From positions 1 to 45,651 of the forward strand of contig PIVU01000009.1 of the NCBI GenBank assembly GCA_003354025.1: a DNA stretch of 45,651 nucleotides, given 5' to 3'. The stretch's first letter is position 1, and every line of letters starts with the position of its first letter. Positions 17,127 through 25,659 of this stretch are shown here, in pieces. Source of the stretch: Nitrospirota bacterium. Its GTDB lineage: Bacteria; Nitrospirota; Thermodesulfovibrionia; UBA6902. The notes under the pieces are model-generated. The model was not told where the DNA came from. It saw only the letters and a program-made list of their open reading frames with translations, and did no database searches. Both the position numbers and the translations under genes were made by a program.

Positions 17127-18839
17127 ATGTCACTACTGAATGATTATATAACAGAGCCCAAGATAGCCTACTTCTCAATGGAAATAGGTTTGCGGGATGA
17201 AATTCCGACCTTTTCCGGAGGATTGGGCATACTGGCTGGAGATACTGTCAAGTCTGCTGCGGATTTAAATCTTCCTTTTGTACCGGTGACTCTCATGAGC
17301 AAAAAAGGTTACTTTGTTCAGGAGATTGACGACAAGGGTCACCAGACGGAAAAACCGGTAATATGGGACCCGTCCAAGTTAATGAAACTGGCTCCTGAAA
17401 AGGTTTCTGTCAGTATTGAGGGAAGAGAAGTCTTTATCCAGGCATGGATATATTTTGTTGAAAGCCCCAGAGGATCAGTCGTTCCTGTTATATACCTTGA
17501 CGTTGACCTGCCCGAAAACAATGAAAAAGACAGAATTCTGACAGATCATTTATACGGCGGTGACAACGAGTATAGAATTAAGCAGGAAGTTATCCTGGGC
17601 ATCGGCGGTGTAAGGATGCTGAAAAAACTCGGGTTCGAGATTAAAAAGTATCATATGAATGAAGGTCATGCAGCCTTCCTGACACTTGAGTTGCTGCATA
17701 CATTCAAAAAAGACATTGAATCAGTCTGGGACGAGTCGCATATATGGGACACCGAAGCGGTTAAAGACCTTTGCGTATTCACAACACATACCCCCGTTGA
17801 AGCCGGACACGATAACTTCACCCATGAGCTTTACAACCAGGTATTCGGAGATTATTTTCCTCTTAATGTACTCAAAACACTTGCTGGAGAAAAAAGTGTC
17901 AACATGACGTTATTGGGTTTCAACCTGAGCAACTTTGTAAATGGTGTTGCAAAGAAACACGGCGAAGTGTCGCAAAATATGTTCCCCGGATATGAAATAA
18001 ACGCTATTACGAATGGAGTTCATTCCTTTACATGGACTTGTGCAAGTTTCAAGAAAATTTTCGATAAATATCTCCCCGGCTGGGCAAATGAGCCGGAGAT
18101 ATTTGTAAGGATCGGTGCTATCCCAGACGAAGAAATTTGGGGAGCACACTCAATTGCAAAAAAGAAACTCATTGATTATGTAAATTCCACAACCGGCTCA
18201 GATATGGATTATGATACATTAACAATAGGCTTTGCACGAAGGGCAACGGCTTATAAAAGAGCGGATCTTCTGTTTACAGATCTTAAGCGACTTGAAAAAA
18301 TCGGCAAAGGTAAAATACAGATCATATATGCAGGAAAAGCTCATCCTAAGGATGGAATAGGAAAAGAATTAATCGAAAAAATATATTCGTACAAAGAAAA
18401 ACTCAAAGGCAAAATCAAAATCACCTTTGTCGAGAACTATAAAATGGACATTGCGCTGGACCTTGTTTCCGGAGTTGACATCTGGCTCAATACACCCTTA
18501 AGGCCGTTAGAAGCATCCGGTACAAGCGGCATGAAATCTGCACATAACGGTGTTATGAACTTCAGCGTACTTGACGGTTGGTGGATTGAAGGACATATAG
18601 AGGACTTTACCGGCTGGGCGATAGGTCCTGCTGCAAAAGAAGTTGAACCGGACAACAACATGAACGCTATAGATGCGGAAGACCTGTATGTTAAGCTTGA
18701 AAATAAAATAATCCCAAAATACTACGACGACCGGAAAAACTGGATACGCATGATGCAGAATGCTATCGGTAAAAATGCCTACTATTTCAACAGCCACAGA
18801 ATGATGCGCCGATATGTCACTGAAGCATATATTAGATAA
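17127..18839 (+). CDS. glgP: Glycogen/alpha-glucan phosphorylase
   Basis: A 570-residue GT35 phosphorylase of the short alpha-glucan type that releases glucose 1-phosphate from glycogen or maltodextrin. It opens with IAYFSMEIGLRDEIPTFSGG and GGLGILAGDTVKSAADL. The PLP lysine is K470 in the SGTSGMKSAHNG motif, and FARRATAYKRADLLF and YAGKAHPKDG are the other phosphate and PLP-site segments. It is shorter than the 800-residue animal/E. coli form, as usual for this subfamily. Its start appears leaderless. Confidence 0.95.
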   Translation: MSLLNDYITEPKIAYFSMEIGLRDEIPTFSGGLGILAGDTVKSAADLNLPFVPVTLMSKKGYFVQEIDDKGHQTEKPVIWDPSKLMKLAPEKVSVSIEGREVFIQAWIYFVESPRGSVVPVIYLDVDLPENNEKDRILTDHLYGGDNEYRIKQEVILGIGGVRMLKKLGFEIKKYHMNEGHAAFLTLELLHTFKKDIESVWDESHIWDTEAVKDLCVFTTHTPVEAGHDNFTHELYNQVFGDYFPLNVLKTLAGEKSVNMTLLGFNLSNFVNGVAKKHGEVSQNMFPGYEINAITNGVHSFTWTCASFKKIFDKYLPGWANEPEIFVRIGAIPDEEIWGAHSIAKKKLIDYVNSTTGSDMDYDTLTIGFARRATAYKRADLLFTDLKRLEKIGKGKIQIIYAGKAHPKDGIGKELIEKIYSYKEKLKGKIKITFVENYKMDIALDLVSGVDIWLNTPLRPLEASGTSGMKSAHNGVMNFSVLDGWWIEGHIEDFTGWAIGPAAKEVEPDNNMNAIDAEDLYVKLENKIIPKYYDDRKNWIRMMQNAIGKNAYYFNSHRMMRRYVTEAYIR

Positions 18840-18883
18840 CCTGTAAAGTATCTACCCCTGCCTCAATCTAATTGTTAAGATCT

Positions 18884-19411
18884 CTAAGACTGATTATCAG
18901 ATAAGGACTTCAACTTATTGTGTAAAACTAGAATACTTTCCCTTAAGTGTTCTTTGGAAGGCTCACCCGCTTCTACTTCAGACAACAGCTTCAACAGCTC
19001 GGAGTCAATTTCTAGATTTATATTCACCCGGTACTTATGCATAGTCTCAAAAACATCCAGCAATTTATTGACCTCAACTACAAAAGACCTTATATAAATA
19101 TCATCATTAGTTCTCACATTCAGCCGCCTGTGATAATCACCTACACCAATAAGCCGTATGTCTGTCATCAAACGCTGAAAGGGTCCAATCAGTCGGTGTG
19201 AAAACAACATAGTCAACACAATCACTATAAGCATGTAACCCACCATAATGATCACAAACAGCAGTATTCCATGGCCTATCTGGTCACTTAGTTCTTTTGC
19301 AAAATATGTGAAAAAAGCCGTAATAAGCAATGACCAGAGGATGATAAGCGCTATGGAAAGGCGTAACTCTTTTGTAACAAAGTACTTCTGCCTGATTTTT
19401 TTTATTGACAT
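18884..19411 (-). CDS. Orphan two-helix HAMP-domain membrane protein
   Basis: A 175-residue inner-membrane protein. Two membrane helices (about 17-39 and 46-70) are separated by only a few residues, so there is almost no periplasmic sensor. A HAMP linker follows (about 71-125, with the conserved Pro in LIGPFQRLM and a GDYHRRLNVRTNDD turn), then a charged helical tail that ends without a kinase, cyclase or methyl-accepting domain. It could relay a membrane signal to another protein; no partner is nearby. A CRP-like palindrome lies upstream. Function unknown. Confidence 0.8.
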   Translation of the reverse strand: MSIKKIRQKYFVTKELRLSIALIILWSLLITAFFTYFAKELSDQIGHGILLFVIIMVGYMLIVIVLTMLFSHRLIGPFQRLMTDIRLIGVGDYHRRLNVRTNDDIYIRSFVVEVNKLLDVFETMHKYRVNINLEIDSELLKLLSEVEAGEPSKEHLRESILVLHNKLKSLSDNQS

Positions 19412-19521
19412 ATAATTATTGTATCACTAATAAAAAGACTATACAAACACAGCCGATTATGTTTAAGATGCTAATTTTTATTTTAAATATAACTAGTTAT
19501 AATAATATATAAAGCGTCTCT

Positions 19522-19547
19522 ATATATGTGATCCATCTCACATATAT
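19522..19547. promoter_or_regulatory. Perfect CRP/FNR-superfamily palindrome
   Basis: ATATATGTGA and TCACATATAT form a perfect 10-base inverted repeat around a 6-base spacer, matching TGTGA-N6-TCACA exactly. It is centred at 19534.5, about 123 bases upstream of the HAMP gene start. A second perfect inverted repeat, AGCGTCT (19513-19519) and AGACGCT (19567-19573), surrounds it, and a 14-base palindrome lies at 19488-19501. It is a probable binding site for a CRP/FNR-type regulator; the regulator is not in the window. Confidence 0.6.
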
Positions 19548-19580
19548 CTAATTATAATAGCAAACTAGACGCTATGCATT

Positions 19581-19610
19581 AAAAAAGGTCAGGGGAAACC
19601 CTGACCTTTT
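19581..19610 (-). terminator. Terminator of the rnf operon
   Basis: GGTCAGGG (19587-19594), a GAAA loop and CCCTGACC (19599-19606), extended by four A-T pairs. Read on the minus strand it is followed by a T run, 30 bases beyond the rnfB stop. Confidence 0.9.
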
Positions 19611-19639
19611 ATTGTTTAGATAATTGTTAAACACTCTGA

Positions 19640-20839
19640 TTATGTTTTTGCAGCTGCCTCTCTTTCAGCCTTGGCTTTTGCCAGAGCTACCTGCTTGGCT
19701 TCATAAGCTTCGGCCACTTCCACGTAGTTAAAGGTGCCGTTAATCGCAGCCTTTGGACACCTTGCAGTACATATTCCACAACCTATACACTTATCCTGAT
19801 CTATTACATGCTGCGACTTAAGTTCACCGGAAGCTGCGCTTACAGGACAAATTTTCGCGCATGCGTGACACCCTATACACTTATCTGTAACATTAGCTTT
19901 TGGTCTTTTGGGAATGTTATCTACAATCGCATTTGTCGGGCACTTTCTCACGCAGAGACCGCATACTTTACATTTGTCATAATCCATGACAGAGAGAAAA
20001 TTTTCTACCTTAAGCGCATTATACGGACAGGTTTTCACACACAATCCGCAAGCTATACAGCTAACCTGGCAATTCTTTTTTGCTACGGGACCCTTGTCCT
20101 TTGAGTGACAGCTCACAAGCACTTCCTTGGCAACCGGAAGTATTTCTATAACCTGGACCGGGCATGTCGATGCACATACTCCGCAGGCCGTACACTTGAC
20201 CGGATCTACGACCGGGAGGTTTTCTTCATTCATAGTCATGGCACCAAATGGACATGCGCGGGAACAGGAGCCATACCCCAGGCAACCGTAAATGCATGCC
20301 TTATCGCCACCGCTTGCAAGAATTGCTGCCTTGCAGTCTTTAATACCTTCATATTTAAATCTTCGGTTTGATTTTGAACATCCTCCCTGACACTGAATGC
20401 GGGCAATCTTCGGTTCAGTCTGCTCCGCGACTTTACCTGTAATTTTTGCAACAGCCTCAGCAGTTGCAGCTCCGCCGGGAGTACACAAAGTGGGTTTTAC
20501 ATCAGGGTTAAGAACTACCTGTTCAGCATACTGACGGCAACCCGGGAATCCGCATGCACCGCAGTGTGCATGAGCCAGCACTTCCGATACCTGGTCAACA
20601 CGGGGATCTTCCTTCACTGCAAACTTCTTGGCCGCAAAAGCAAGGCCAAGTCCAAAAAGAGCACTAAGGCCTAATAGAAATACTCCGGTAAATTTAAGAA
20701 GTTCCATAAGATCAACCGTTTCCTTGACATCAACTCCTCCGCCTACACCAGCCAGCGGAACAGGTATATGGTTGAACTCGAAGATATTAATAAACTGAAC
20801 AAGATCGGAAAGAATATTTGTGATGTTAAAATCGAGCAT
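19640..20839 (-). CDS. rnfB: Rnf complex subunit RnfB (multi-[4Fe-4S] ferredoxin-type)
   Basis: A 399-residue electron-entry subunit of the ion-pumping ferredoxin:NAD oxidoreductase. One membrane helix (about 47-70) is followed by the N-terminal cluster motif HCGACGFPGC plus a later LC. Then come a CLGYGSCSRACP cluster segment and five CX2CX2CX3CP motifs (CTACGVCASTCP, CIACGLCVKTCP, CKVCGLCVRKCP, CIGCHACAKICP, CIGCGICTARCP). The tail is Ala/Lys/Glu-rich. A 45-residue stretch before the usual N-terminal helix is unusual. An AAGGTG site supports the ATG at 20839, but M45 (20707) is a possible alternative start. Last gene of the operon, separated from rnfA by a repeat hairpin. Confidence 0.93.
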   Translation of the reverse strand: MLDFNITNILSDLVQFINIFEFNHIPVPLAGVGGGVDVKETVDLMELLKFTGVFLLGLSALFGLGLAFAAKKFAVKEDPRVDQVSEVLAHAHCGACGFPGCRQYAEQVVLNPDVKPTLCTPGGAATAEAVAKITGKVAEQTEPKIARIQCQGGCSKSNRRFKYEGIKDCKAAILASGGDKACIYGCLGYGSCSRACPFGAMTMNEENLPVVDPVKCTACGVCASTCPVQVIEILPVAKEVLVSCHSKDKGPVAKKNCQVSCIACGLCVKTCPYNALKVENFLSVMDYDKCKVCGLCVRKCPTNAIVDNIPKRPKANVTDKCIGCHACAKICPVSAASGELKSQHVIDQDKCIGCGICTARCPKAAINGTFNYVEVAEAYEAKQVALAKAKAEREAAAKT

Positions 20840-20860
20840 ATCGCACCTTTTTATTATTTA

Positions 20861-20938
20861 GGATTCTAGGGTTCTAGGGTTCAAGTAAAAAAGTCTTTGC
20901 TTCACTCGAACCCTCGAACCCTCGAATCCTTGAACCCT
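20861..20938. repeat. Imperfect hairpin of tandem GGGTTC units between rnfA and rnfB
   Basis: The left arm (20861-20886) and right arm (20904-20929) are inverted copies matching at 23 of 26 positions. Each arm is itself a tandem of roughly 8-base units (AGGGTTCT on the left, CGAACCCT on the right). One further degenerate unit follows to 20938. The 17-base loop is A- and T-rich. The three mismatches fall at the same place in each unit. It is an intergenic repeat with strong folding potential in the rnf transcript. Confidence 0.75.
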
Positions 20939-20947
20939 GTTTTTTAA

Positions 20948-21535
20948 TTACAACGTAATCAATCCGGAAAAACCGGTAAATGCAAGAGCTATAAGCCCTG
21001 CAAGAATAAACGAAATAGGCAAGCCCCTGAAAGGCGCCGGTACATCAGCTACTTCAAGCTTTTCACGGATACTTGCCATAATAATCAGCGCCAGTCCAAA
21101 ACCCAAGCCTGAGCCGAGTCCAAAAGCCATGCTTTCAAAAAAATTATAATGTTCCCCGGCATTTTTCAGGGGAACCGCAATAATAATACAGTTAGTTGTA
21201 ATCAGTGCAAGGTAAACGCCGAGTTTGTAGTACAGCGCCGGACTCACTTTCTTCATAATCGTATCGGCAGACTGAACAAATGCAGCCACTATACCGATAA
21301 AAACTATGATCTTCAGGAATGTCAGATCAAGTGGCCTCATTATGAATTCAAAAACAACCCAGCTTAATGCCGCACTGACTACCATAACTGCAGTAAATGT
21401 AATACTCATTCCAACAGCAGTCTCCATTTTTTTGGATACACCAAAAAATATGCAGAGACCCAGAAACATCGTGAATACGAAGTTATTAATTAATGCTGAT
21501 GAAACAACCAGTTCAAAAAGTTTTGTAAAATCCAT
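20948..21535 (-). CDS. rnfA: Rnf complex membrane subunit RnfA
   Basis: A 195-residue membrane protein with six helices, homologous to RnfE in inverted topology. LINNFVFTMFLGLC near residue 16 and LALITTNCIIIAVPL near 110 carry the conserved Cys-containing half-helices that, in Rnf and Nqr, bind an intramembrane iron-sulphur site together with RnfE. It sits 22 bases after rnfE. Confidence 0.95.
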   Translation of the reverse strand: MDFTKLFELVVSSALINNFVFTMFLGLCIFFGVSKKMETAVGMSITFTAVMVVSAALSWVVFEFIMRPLDLTFLKIIVFIGIVAAFVQSADTIMKKVSPALYYKLGVYLALITTNCIIIAVPLKNAGEHYNFFESMAFGLGSGLGFGLALIIMASIREKLEVADVPAPFRGLPISFILAGLIALAFTGFSGLITL

Positions 21536-21557
21536 AAAACTACCCCTTTAAAATAGG

Positions 21558-22184
21558 TTATACTCCTGATGCACCTTTACCGCCAAAATACTTCATATCT
21601 ACCCAGTTAAAAAATCCCATAAGAAGACCCACTGCGAGAAAACCTCCTGCAGGTAAAATCATAATCAATAAAGGATTCCCTGCAATAATCGAATACCCAA
21701 AGAGTTCGCCCTTACCAAGAAGTTCCCTGAAAAAGCTGATTACTAACATGGCCAGCAAAAAACCAACTCCCATGCCAAAGCCGTCACATATTGAAGACCA
21801 GACCTTGTTCTTACTTGCAAATACCTCTGCCCGTGCAAATATCGATGCAAATGCAACTATTATCTGGATATACAAACCAATCTCTTTATAGATAGGTCTC
21901 GCATAAGTCGCCATCAATAAATCAATGATAGTGACATATCCCGCTATGACAAGCATGAATATGGGGATACGTATTTTGGGGTGGATAAAATTCCTCATTA
22001 ATGATATTGTGGCATTAACCATAGTCTGAACAAACACAACCGCAATGCCCAGTGCCATACCGTTTTTCATGCCGTTTGTAACAGCAATAGAGGGGCACAA
22101 ACTGATCGCCATACGGAAAATCGTATTTTCACCAAACATCCCGTTTTTGATTAATTCCCAATTGCTTTTCGGTTGTAGACTCAT
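21558..22184 (-). CDS. rnfE: Rnf complex membrane subunit RnfE
   Basis: A 208-residue, six-helix membrane protein paired with RnfA. It opens with NWELIKNGMFGENTIFRMAISLCPSIAVTNG, of which the LCPSIAVTN part carries the cluster-binding Cys, and ends with AGGFLAVGLLMGFFNWVD. Its ATG overlaps the rnfG stop by 4 bases (ATGA), a sign of coupled translation. Confidence 0.95.
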   Translation of the reverse strand: MSLQPKSNWELIKNGMFGENTIFRMAISLCPSIAVTNGMKNGMALGIAVVFVQTMVNATISLMRNFIHPKIRIPIFMLVIAGYVTIIDLLMATYARPIYKEIGLYIQIIVAFASIFARAEVFASKNKVWSSICDGFGMGVGFLLAMLVISFFRELLGKGELFGYSIIAGNPLLIMILPAGGFLAVGLLMGFFNWVDMKYFGGKGASGV

Positions 22185-22825
22185 CCTTGCACCTCACCCG
22201 ATAATTTCTCTATTAACATCTTTACTCCGTTTTTAACTCCGTCTTCCGTAACAGCACGGGTTGAAATGGTAGCGCCTGTAATTGCCTGAATCTTGTCTGC
22301 TGTTTCTCCTTTTATTACTACAAGATTGTCCGCGCTCTTGCCCTTGAACTGGTTCAGGAAGTAATCTTTTTCTATCTCATCACCAAGTCCCGGCGTTTCA
22401 CCATGTCCCAGGACGCTTATCTTCTGCACGATAAAATTCTTGTCAACTGAAGCAAGCACATGTATATAACTGGAGTAGCCTTTGCCAAACCCTTCAACAA
22501 TATATCCGAGATCGGATGGATCTATACACTCTTTCTCCTCTTTCTCTTTCCCTGTTTTCTCGTCTACAACCATTGTGATTTTCAGTTCACCGCATTTCCT
22601 CGCAGCGTAGTACTCAGCTTTCTTTTCATGAGGTTCCCAGTTACCAAGTGTGGCAACCGTGTCAGCCTCGGGCATCATCAGTTTTAATGCAGCTTCTTTT
22701 TCTTCCTTTGCCTTGATAAACATAATTGGAGATGTCTTAGCGTAAACAAACGCCATTATCAGTCCGCCTATTACATATATAACAACAAGATTAACTGTTA
22801 TTTTTATCATATCCTTTGTTATCAT
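22181..22825 (-). CDS. rnfG: Rnf complex flavoprotein subunit RnfG
   Basis: A 214-residue subunit with an N-terminal membrane helix (about 8-30) and an extracytoplasmic FMN-binding domain. The flavinylation motif TGATIST (T183-T189) gives T186 as the likely site of covalent FMN attachment by ApbE. VLGHGETPGLGDEIE (around 138-152) is the family's second hallmark. The protein overlaps both neighbours by 4 bases. No apbE is in the window. Confidence 0.94.
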   Translation of the reverse strand: MITKDMIKITVNLVVIYVIGGLIMAFVYAKTSPIMFIKAKEEKEAALKLMMPEADTVATLGNWEPHEKKAEYYAARKCGELKITMVVDEKTGKEKEEKECIDPSDLGYIVEGFGKGYSSYIHVLASVDKNFIVQKISVLGHGETPGLGDEIEKDYFLNQFKGKSADNLVVIKGETADKIQAITGATISTRAVTEDGVKNGVKMLIEKLSGEVQG

Positions 22826-23841
22826 TTTGCCTGCTCCTTCGTCTCCTTAACAGCCCCGAACATTTTCGGTTTAATACTCCGGTCAATAAGAGGTGCAAAA
22901 CAGTTCATCAAAAGAATTGCAAACATAACACCTTCCGGGAAACCTCCCTTTAACCTGATAAGCATGGTAATAGCACCACAGCCAATCCCGAATATAATCT
23001 GCCCCTTACGTACCGTTGGACAGGTCACATAATCAGTGGCCATAAAAAAAGCACCCAGTATCAGACCGCCGCTTAAAATATGAATCAGAGGATCTCCTGT
23101 AAATAAACCCTGGTCTCCGCCAAAGGCCCATGCTAGCACACCCACAGTGGCAATAAAAGAAAACGGGGTGTGCCATGTAATATATCTTTTTATAAATAGT
23201 ATTGCTGCTCCAATTAACAATGCAATTGCCGAAGTTTCTCCAAGTGAACCGGCTGTGTTTCCCCACAGTAGCCCCTGGTAAAGTTCTGTCTTACTTCCGA
23301 ATACTTCCATCAGATGGGTCAGACCTTCCTCTTTAAGAAGTCCTAGAGGCGTTGCGGTTGTCTTTGCATCCATTGCGATAAATTTTGCTGTAGGTTCAGA
23401 CCATATGGTCATTAGCTTAGGAAAAGAAATTAATAAAAATGCCCTGCCTATAAGCGCAGGGTTAAAAACATTGTATCCAAGACCTCCAAAGAGGAGCTTA
23501 GTAATAATGATTGCTACAAGCGATCCTATTAATGGGATATAGAAAGGTACACTGGGAGGAAGGTTCATTCCTAATAGAAGTCCTGTTAAAAATGCGCTGC
23601 CGTCTCCAGCTGTGGTTTTCCTGTCAAGGAACCTCCAGTACAAATGTTCAAACAGCACAGATGAAACTATACATAATCCCGTTACATATGCCGCCCTGGG
23701 ACCAAAGTAGTAAATTGACATTATAACAGCCGGAAGAAGGCTAAGGTTGACAGTCCACATAATACGTTCGACTGTTTCCTTGCCCCTAACATGAGGGCTG
23801 ACTGATACTATTAATTCATGACTTTTTGCTTGAGTTGCCAT
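22822..23841 (-). CDS. rnfD: Rnf complex membrane subunit RnfD
   Basis: A 339-residue, multi-helix membrane subunit of the NqrB/RnfD family that carries a covalent FMN. The GDGSAFLTGLLLGMNLPPSVP, GYNVFNPALIGRAFLL and FMATDYVTCPTVRKGQ segments are diagnostic. At the place of the usual SGAT flavinylation motif it has TTATPL (T161-L166), so T164 is the probable FMN site. A short hairpin repeat lies between it and rnfC. Confidence 0.94.
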   Translation of the reverse strand: MATQAKSHELIVSVSPHVRGKETVERIMWTVNLSLLPAVIMSIYYFGPRAAYVTGLCIVSSVLFEHLYWRFLDRKTTAGDGSAFLTGLLLGMNLPPSVPFYIPLIGSLVAIIITKLLFGGLGYNVFNPALIGRAFLLISFPKLMTIWSEPTAKFIAMDAKTTATPLGLLKEEGLTHLMEVFGSKTELYQGLLWGNTAGSLGETSAIALLIGAAILFIKRYITWHTPFSFIATVGVLAWAFGGDQGLFTGDPLIHILSGGLILGAFFMATDYVTCPTVRKGQIIFGIGCGAITMLIRLKGGFPEGVMFAILLMNCFAPLIDRSIKPKMFGAVKETKEQAK

Positions 23842-23871
23842 TTAGTCCTCTTTAAAAATTAATTATTAATG

Positions 23872-23900
23872 GTAGGGGCGGGTTTTAAACCCGCCCTTAC
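23872..23900. repeat. Short palindromic repeat between rnfC and rnfD
   Basis: A near-perfect 29-base palindrome: GTAGGGGCGGGTTT on the left and its near complement ending CCCGCCCTTAC on the right. It has the GTAGGGGC edge seen again, inverted, at 41526-41540. This form of interspersed palindrome is common in many bacterial genomes. It has no T tract and is not a classic terminator. Confidence 0.7.
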
Positions 23901-23908
23901 AATTATTC

Positions 23909-25219
23909 TTATGGTTTTACCTGTGATTTTGCCAGTCTCATGAACTGGACCATCGGACGCTTTGCCGGGCATACAAATGCACAGGAACCGCATTCAAAAC
24001 AATCAAAAAGATTATAGTCCTTTGTCTCATCATAGAATCCTTTTTCCGACAGGATACTTAACTGAGATGGATTGAGCCCCATTGGACAGACATCGAGACA
24101 GCTTCCGCACCTGATGCAAGCGGAGTAATCGTCTGCTGAAACATATTCTTTTTCACTTAACACAAGAATGCCAGAAGTACCTTTAATCACAGGAACATCA
24201 AGTGTCCATTGCGCAAAGCCCATCATGGGGCCTCCTGATATAACCTTTACAGCACCCTCAACGAGTCCGCCGCACTGATCGATCACATCACTAAATAGTG
24301 TTCCGATGCGTATCATCATATTAGCCGGCTCTTTTACTCCGTTACCTGTGATAGTAACTACCCTCTCTATAAGGGGCTTGCCATAGCGGACAGCTTCATA
24401 AATAGCCAGAGCAGTTCCAACATTCTGCACAACAACGCCAACATCCATGGGGAGTCCTTTTGTCGGCACTTCCTTGCCCTTGATGGCTTTGATCAGCATT
24501 TTTTCAGCTCCCTGGGGATACTTGATTTCAAGGGCATGCACTTCTATATTAGATTCGCCGGAAGAAGCAGACTTCATTGCCTCTATGGCATCGGGCTTAT
24601 TTTCTTCGATCCCGATATATCCTTCACTTACATCCAGTGTCTTCATAAGGATCTTCAGGCCTTCTACTACATCTGCCGCCCGTTCAACCATCATCCGGTG
24701 ATCTGCAGTCAGGTAAGGCTCACACTCGGCTCCGTTTATTAAGACAGTATCAATTTTCTTTTCTTTAGGCGGAGAGAGCTTAACATTTGTAGGAAATGCT
24801 GCCCCGCCAAGGCCTACTATTCCCGCATCTTTTATCATATTTCTGAAATCGTCCGCACCGAGATTCATATAATCGGGTGTTTCTTTATAATCAACTGCTT
24901 CGTCCTTTTCATCGCTTTCAATTACAATAGATGTTACATTCCTGCCACCCGGAGTCGGGAAGTCTGCAATGGCAATGACTTTACCTGAAACAGAAGAGTG
25001 TACCGGAGATGAAACAAACCCTGTAGTTGTGCCGATAACCTGGCCGGTTTTCACCTCATCACCAATACTGACATCCGCCTGTGCCGGTGCCCCTATATGC
25101 TGACTGAGAGGCACTACTATTCTCTTTGGAAGACTTGCAACGGCTATAGATTTGCCTGAAGCCAGGTCCTTGTTGTACTGAGGGTGAATCCCTCTCTCAA
25201 ATGTCGCTGCTTTGCTCAT
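23909..25219 (-). CDS. rnfC: Rnf complex NADH-binding subunit RnfC
   Basis: A 436-residue peripheral subunit that binds FMN and NAD(H), homologous to the 51-kDa subunit of complex I. The region IVGLGGAAFPTNVKLSPP and VLINGAECEPYLTADHRMM form the FMN/NADH site. Two ferredoxin-type motifs (CIRCGSCLDVCP and CFECGSCAFVCP) lie in the last 75 residues. It begins the rnfCDGEAB operon, the order seen in clostridial and many deltaproteobacterial Rnf clusters. Confidence 0.95.
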   Translation of the reverse strand: MSKAATFERGIHPQYNKDLASGKSIAVASLPKRIVVPLSQHIGAPAQADVSIGDEVKTGQVIGTTTGFVSSPVHSSVSGKVIAIADFPTPGGRNVTSIVIESDEKDEAVDYKETPDYMNLGADDFRNMIKDAGIVGLGGAAFPTNVKLSPPKEKKIDTVLINGAECEPYLTADHRMMVERAADVVEGLKILMKTLDVSEGYIGIEENKPDAIEAMKSASSGESNIEVHALEIKYPQGAEKMLIKAIKGKEVPTKGLPMDVGVVVQNVGTALAIYEAVRYGKPLIERVVTITGNGVKEPANMMIRIGTLFSDVIDQCGGLVEGAVKVISGGPMMGFAQWTLDVPVIKGTSGILVLSEKEYVSADDYSACIRCGSCLDVCPMGLNPSQLSILSEKGFYDETKDYNLFDCFECGSCAFVCPAKRPMVQFMRLAKSQVKP

Positions 25220-25328
25220 TACTCTGCCCCCGTTGCATAGAGGTTGATTTAAATTAACGATGAATTTTTAGTTTTGCTAATAACTGTATTAACTGTACTT
25301 GTACTGAAGAATTTGATTTAAACGTATA

Positions 25329-25357
25329 TTTATACCGCGACTGCTTTCATAAGTCAA
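25329..25357 (-). promoter_or_regulatory. Predicted sigma70 promoter of the rnf operon
   Basis: On the minus strand, TTGACT (25352-25357), a 17-base spacer and TATAAA (25329-25334), 10 of 12 consensus. The leader to rnfC would be about 100 bases. Confidence 0.6.
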
Positions 25358-25659
25358 GTAACAAATTGTTGTTATAAAAATTTCTTATTGAAAAGGGCCA
25401 CTCAGCAGTAGACAATTTCAGCAAAATATTATTCACAGCAGCCTGAACAATTAATATTATGTCCACCGTTAATGCCGAGAATTGGCGACGTACTGCATTC
25501 AACGGCAATATGCTTTTCCATGTCGCTTTGCCCCTTCCACAACGTAGATTCCAGCATACTGTTTATTTGATTGCACCGACAATAAACTCCTGCCAACTCC
25601 CTATTTCAGCAATAAAATAAGCTAACAATATGATTGCAAGCATTTTTCTTGCCAGCATC

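Noticed and set aside
19808-20371. Two plus-strand frames of 88-98 codons opposite rnfB
   Set aside because: They are antisense shadows of the Cys-rich RnfB coding sequence.
20861-20938. Possible CRISPR array or telomere-like repeat
   Set aside because: Units are only about 8 bases, directly adjacent and arranged as an inverted pair; there are no spacers.
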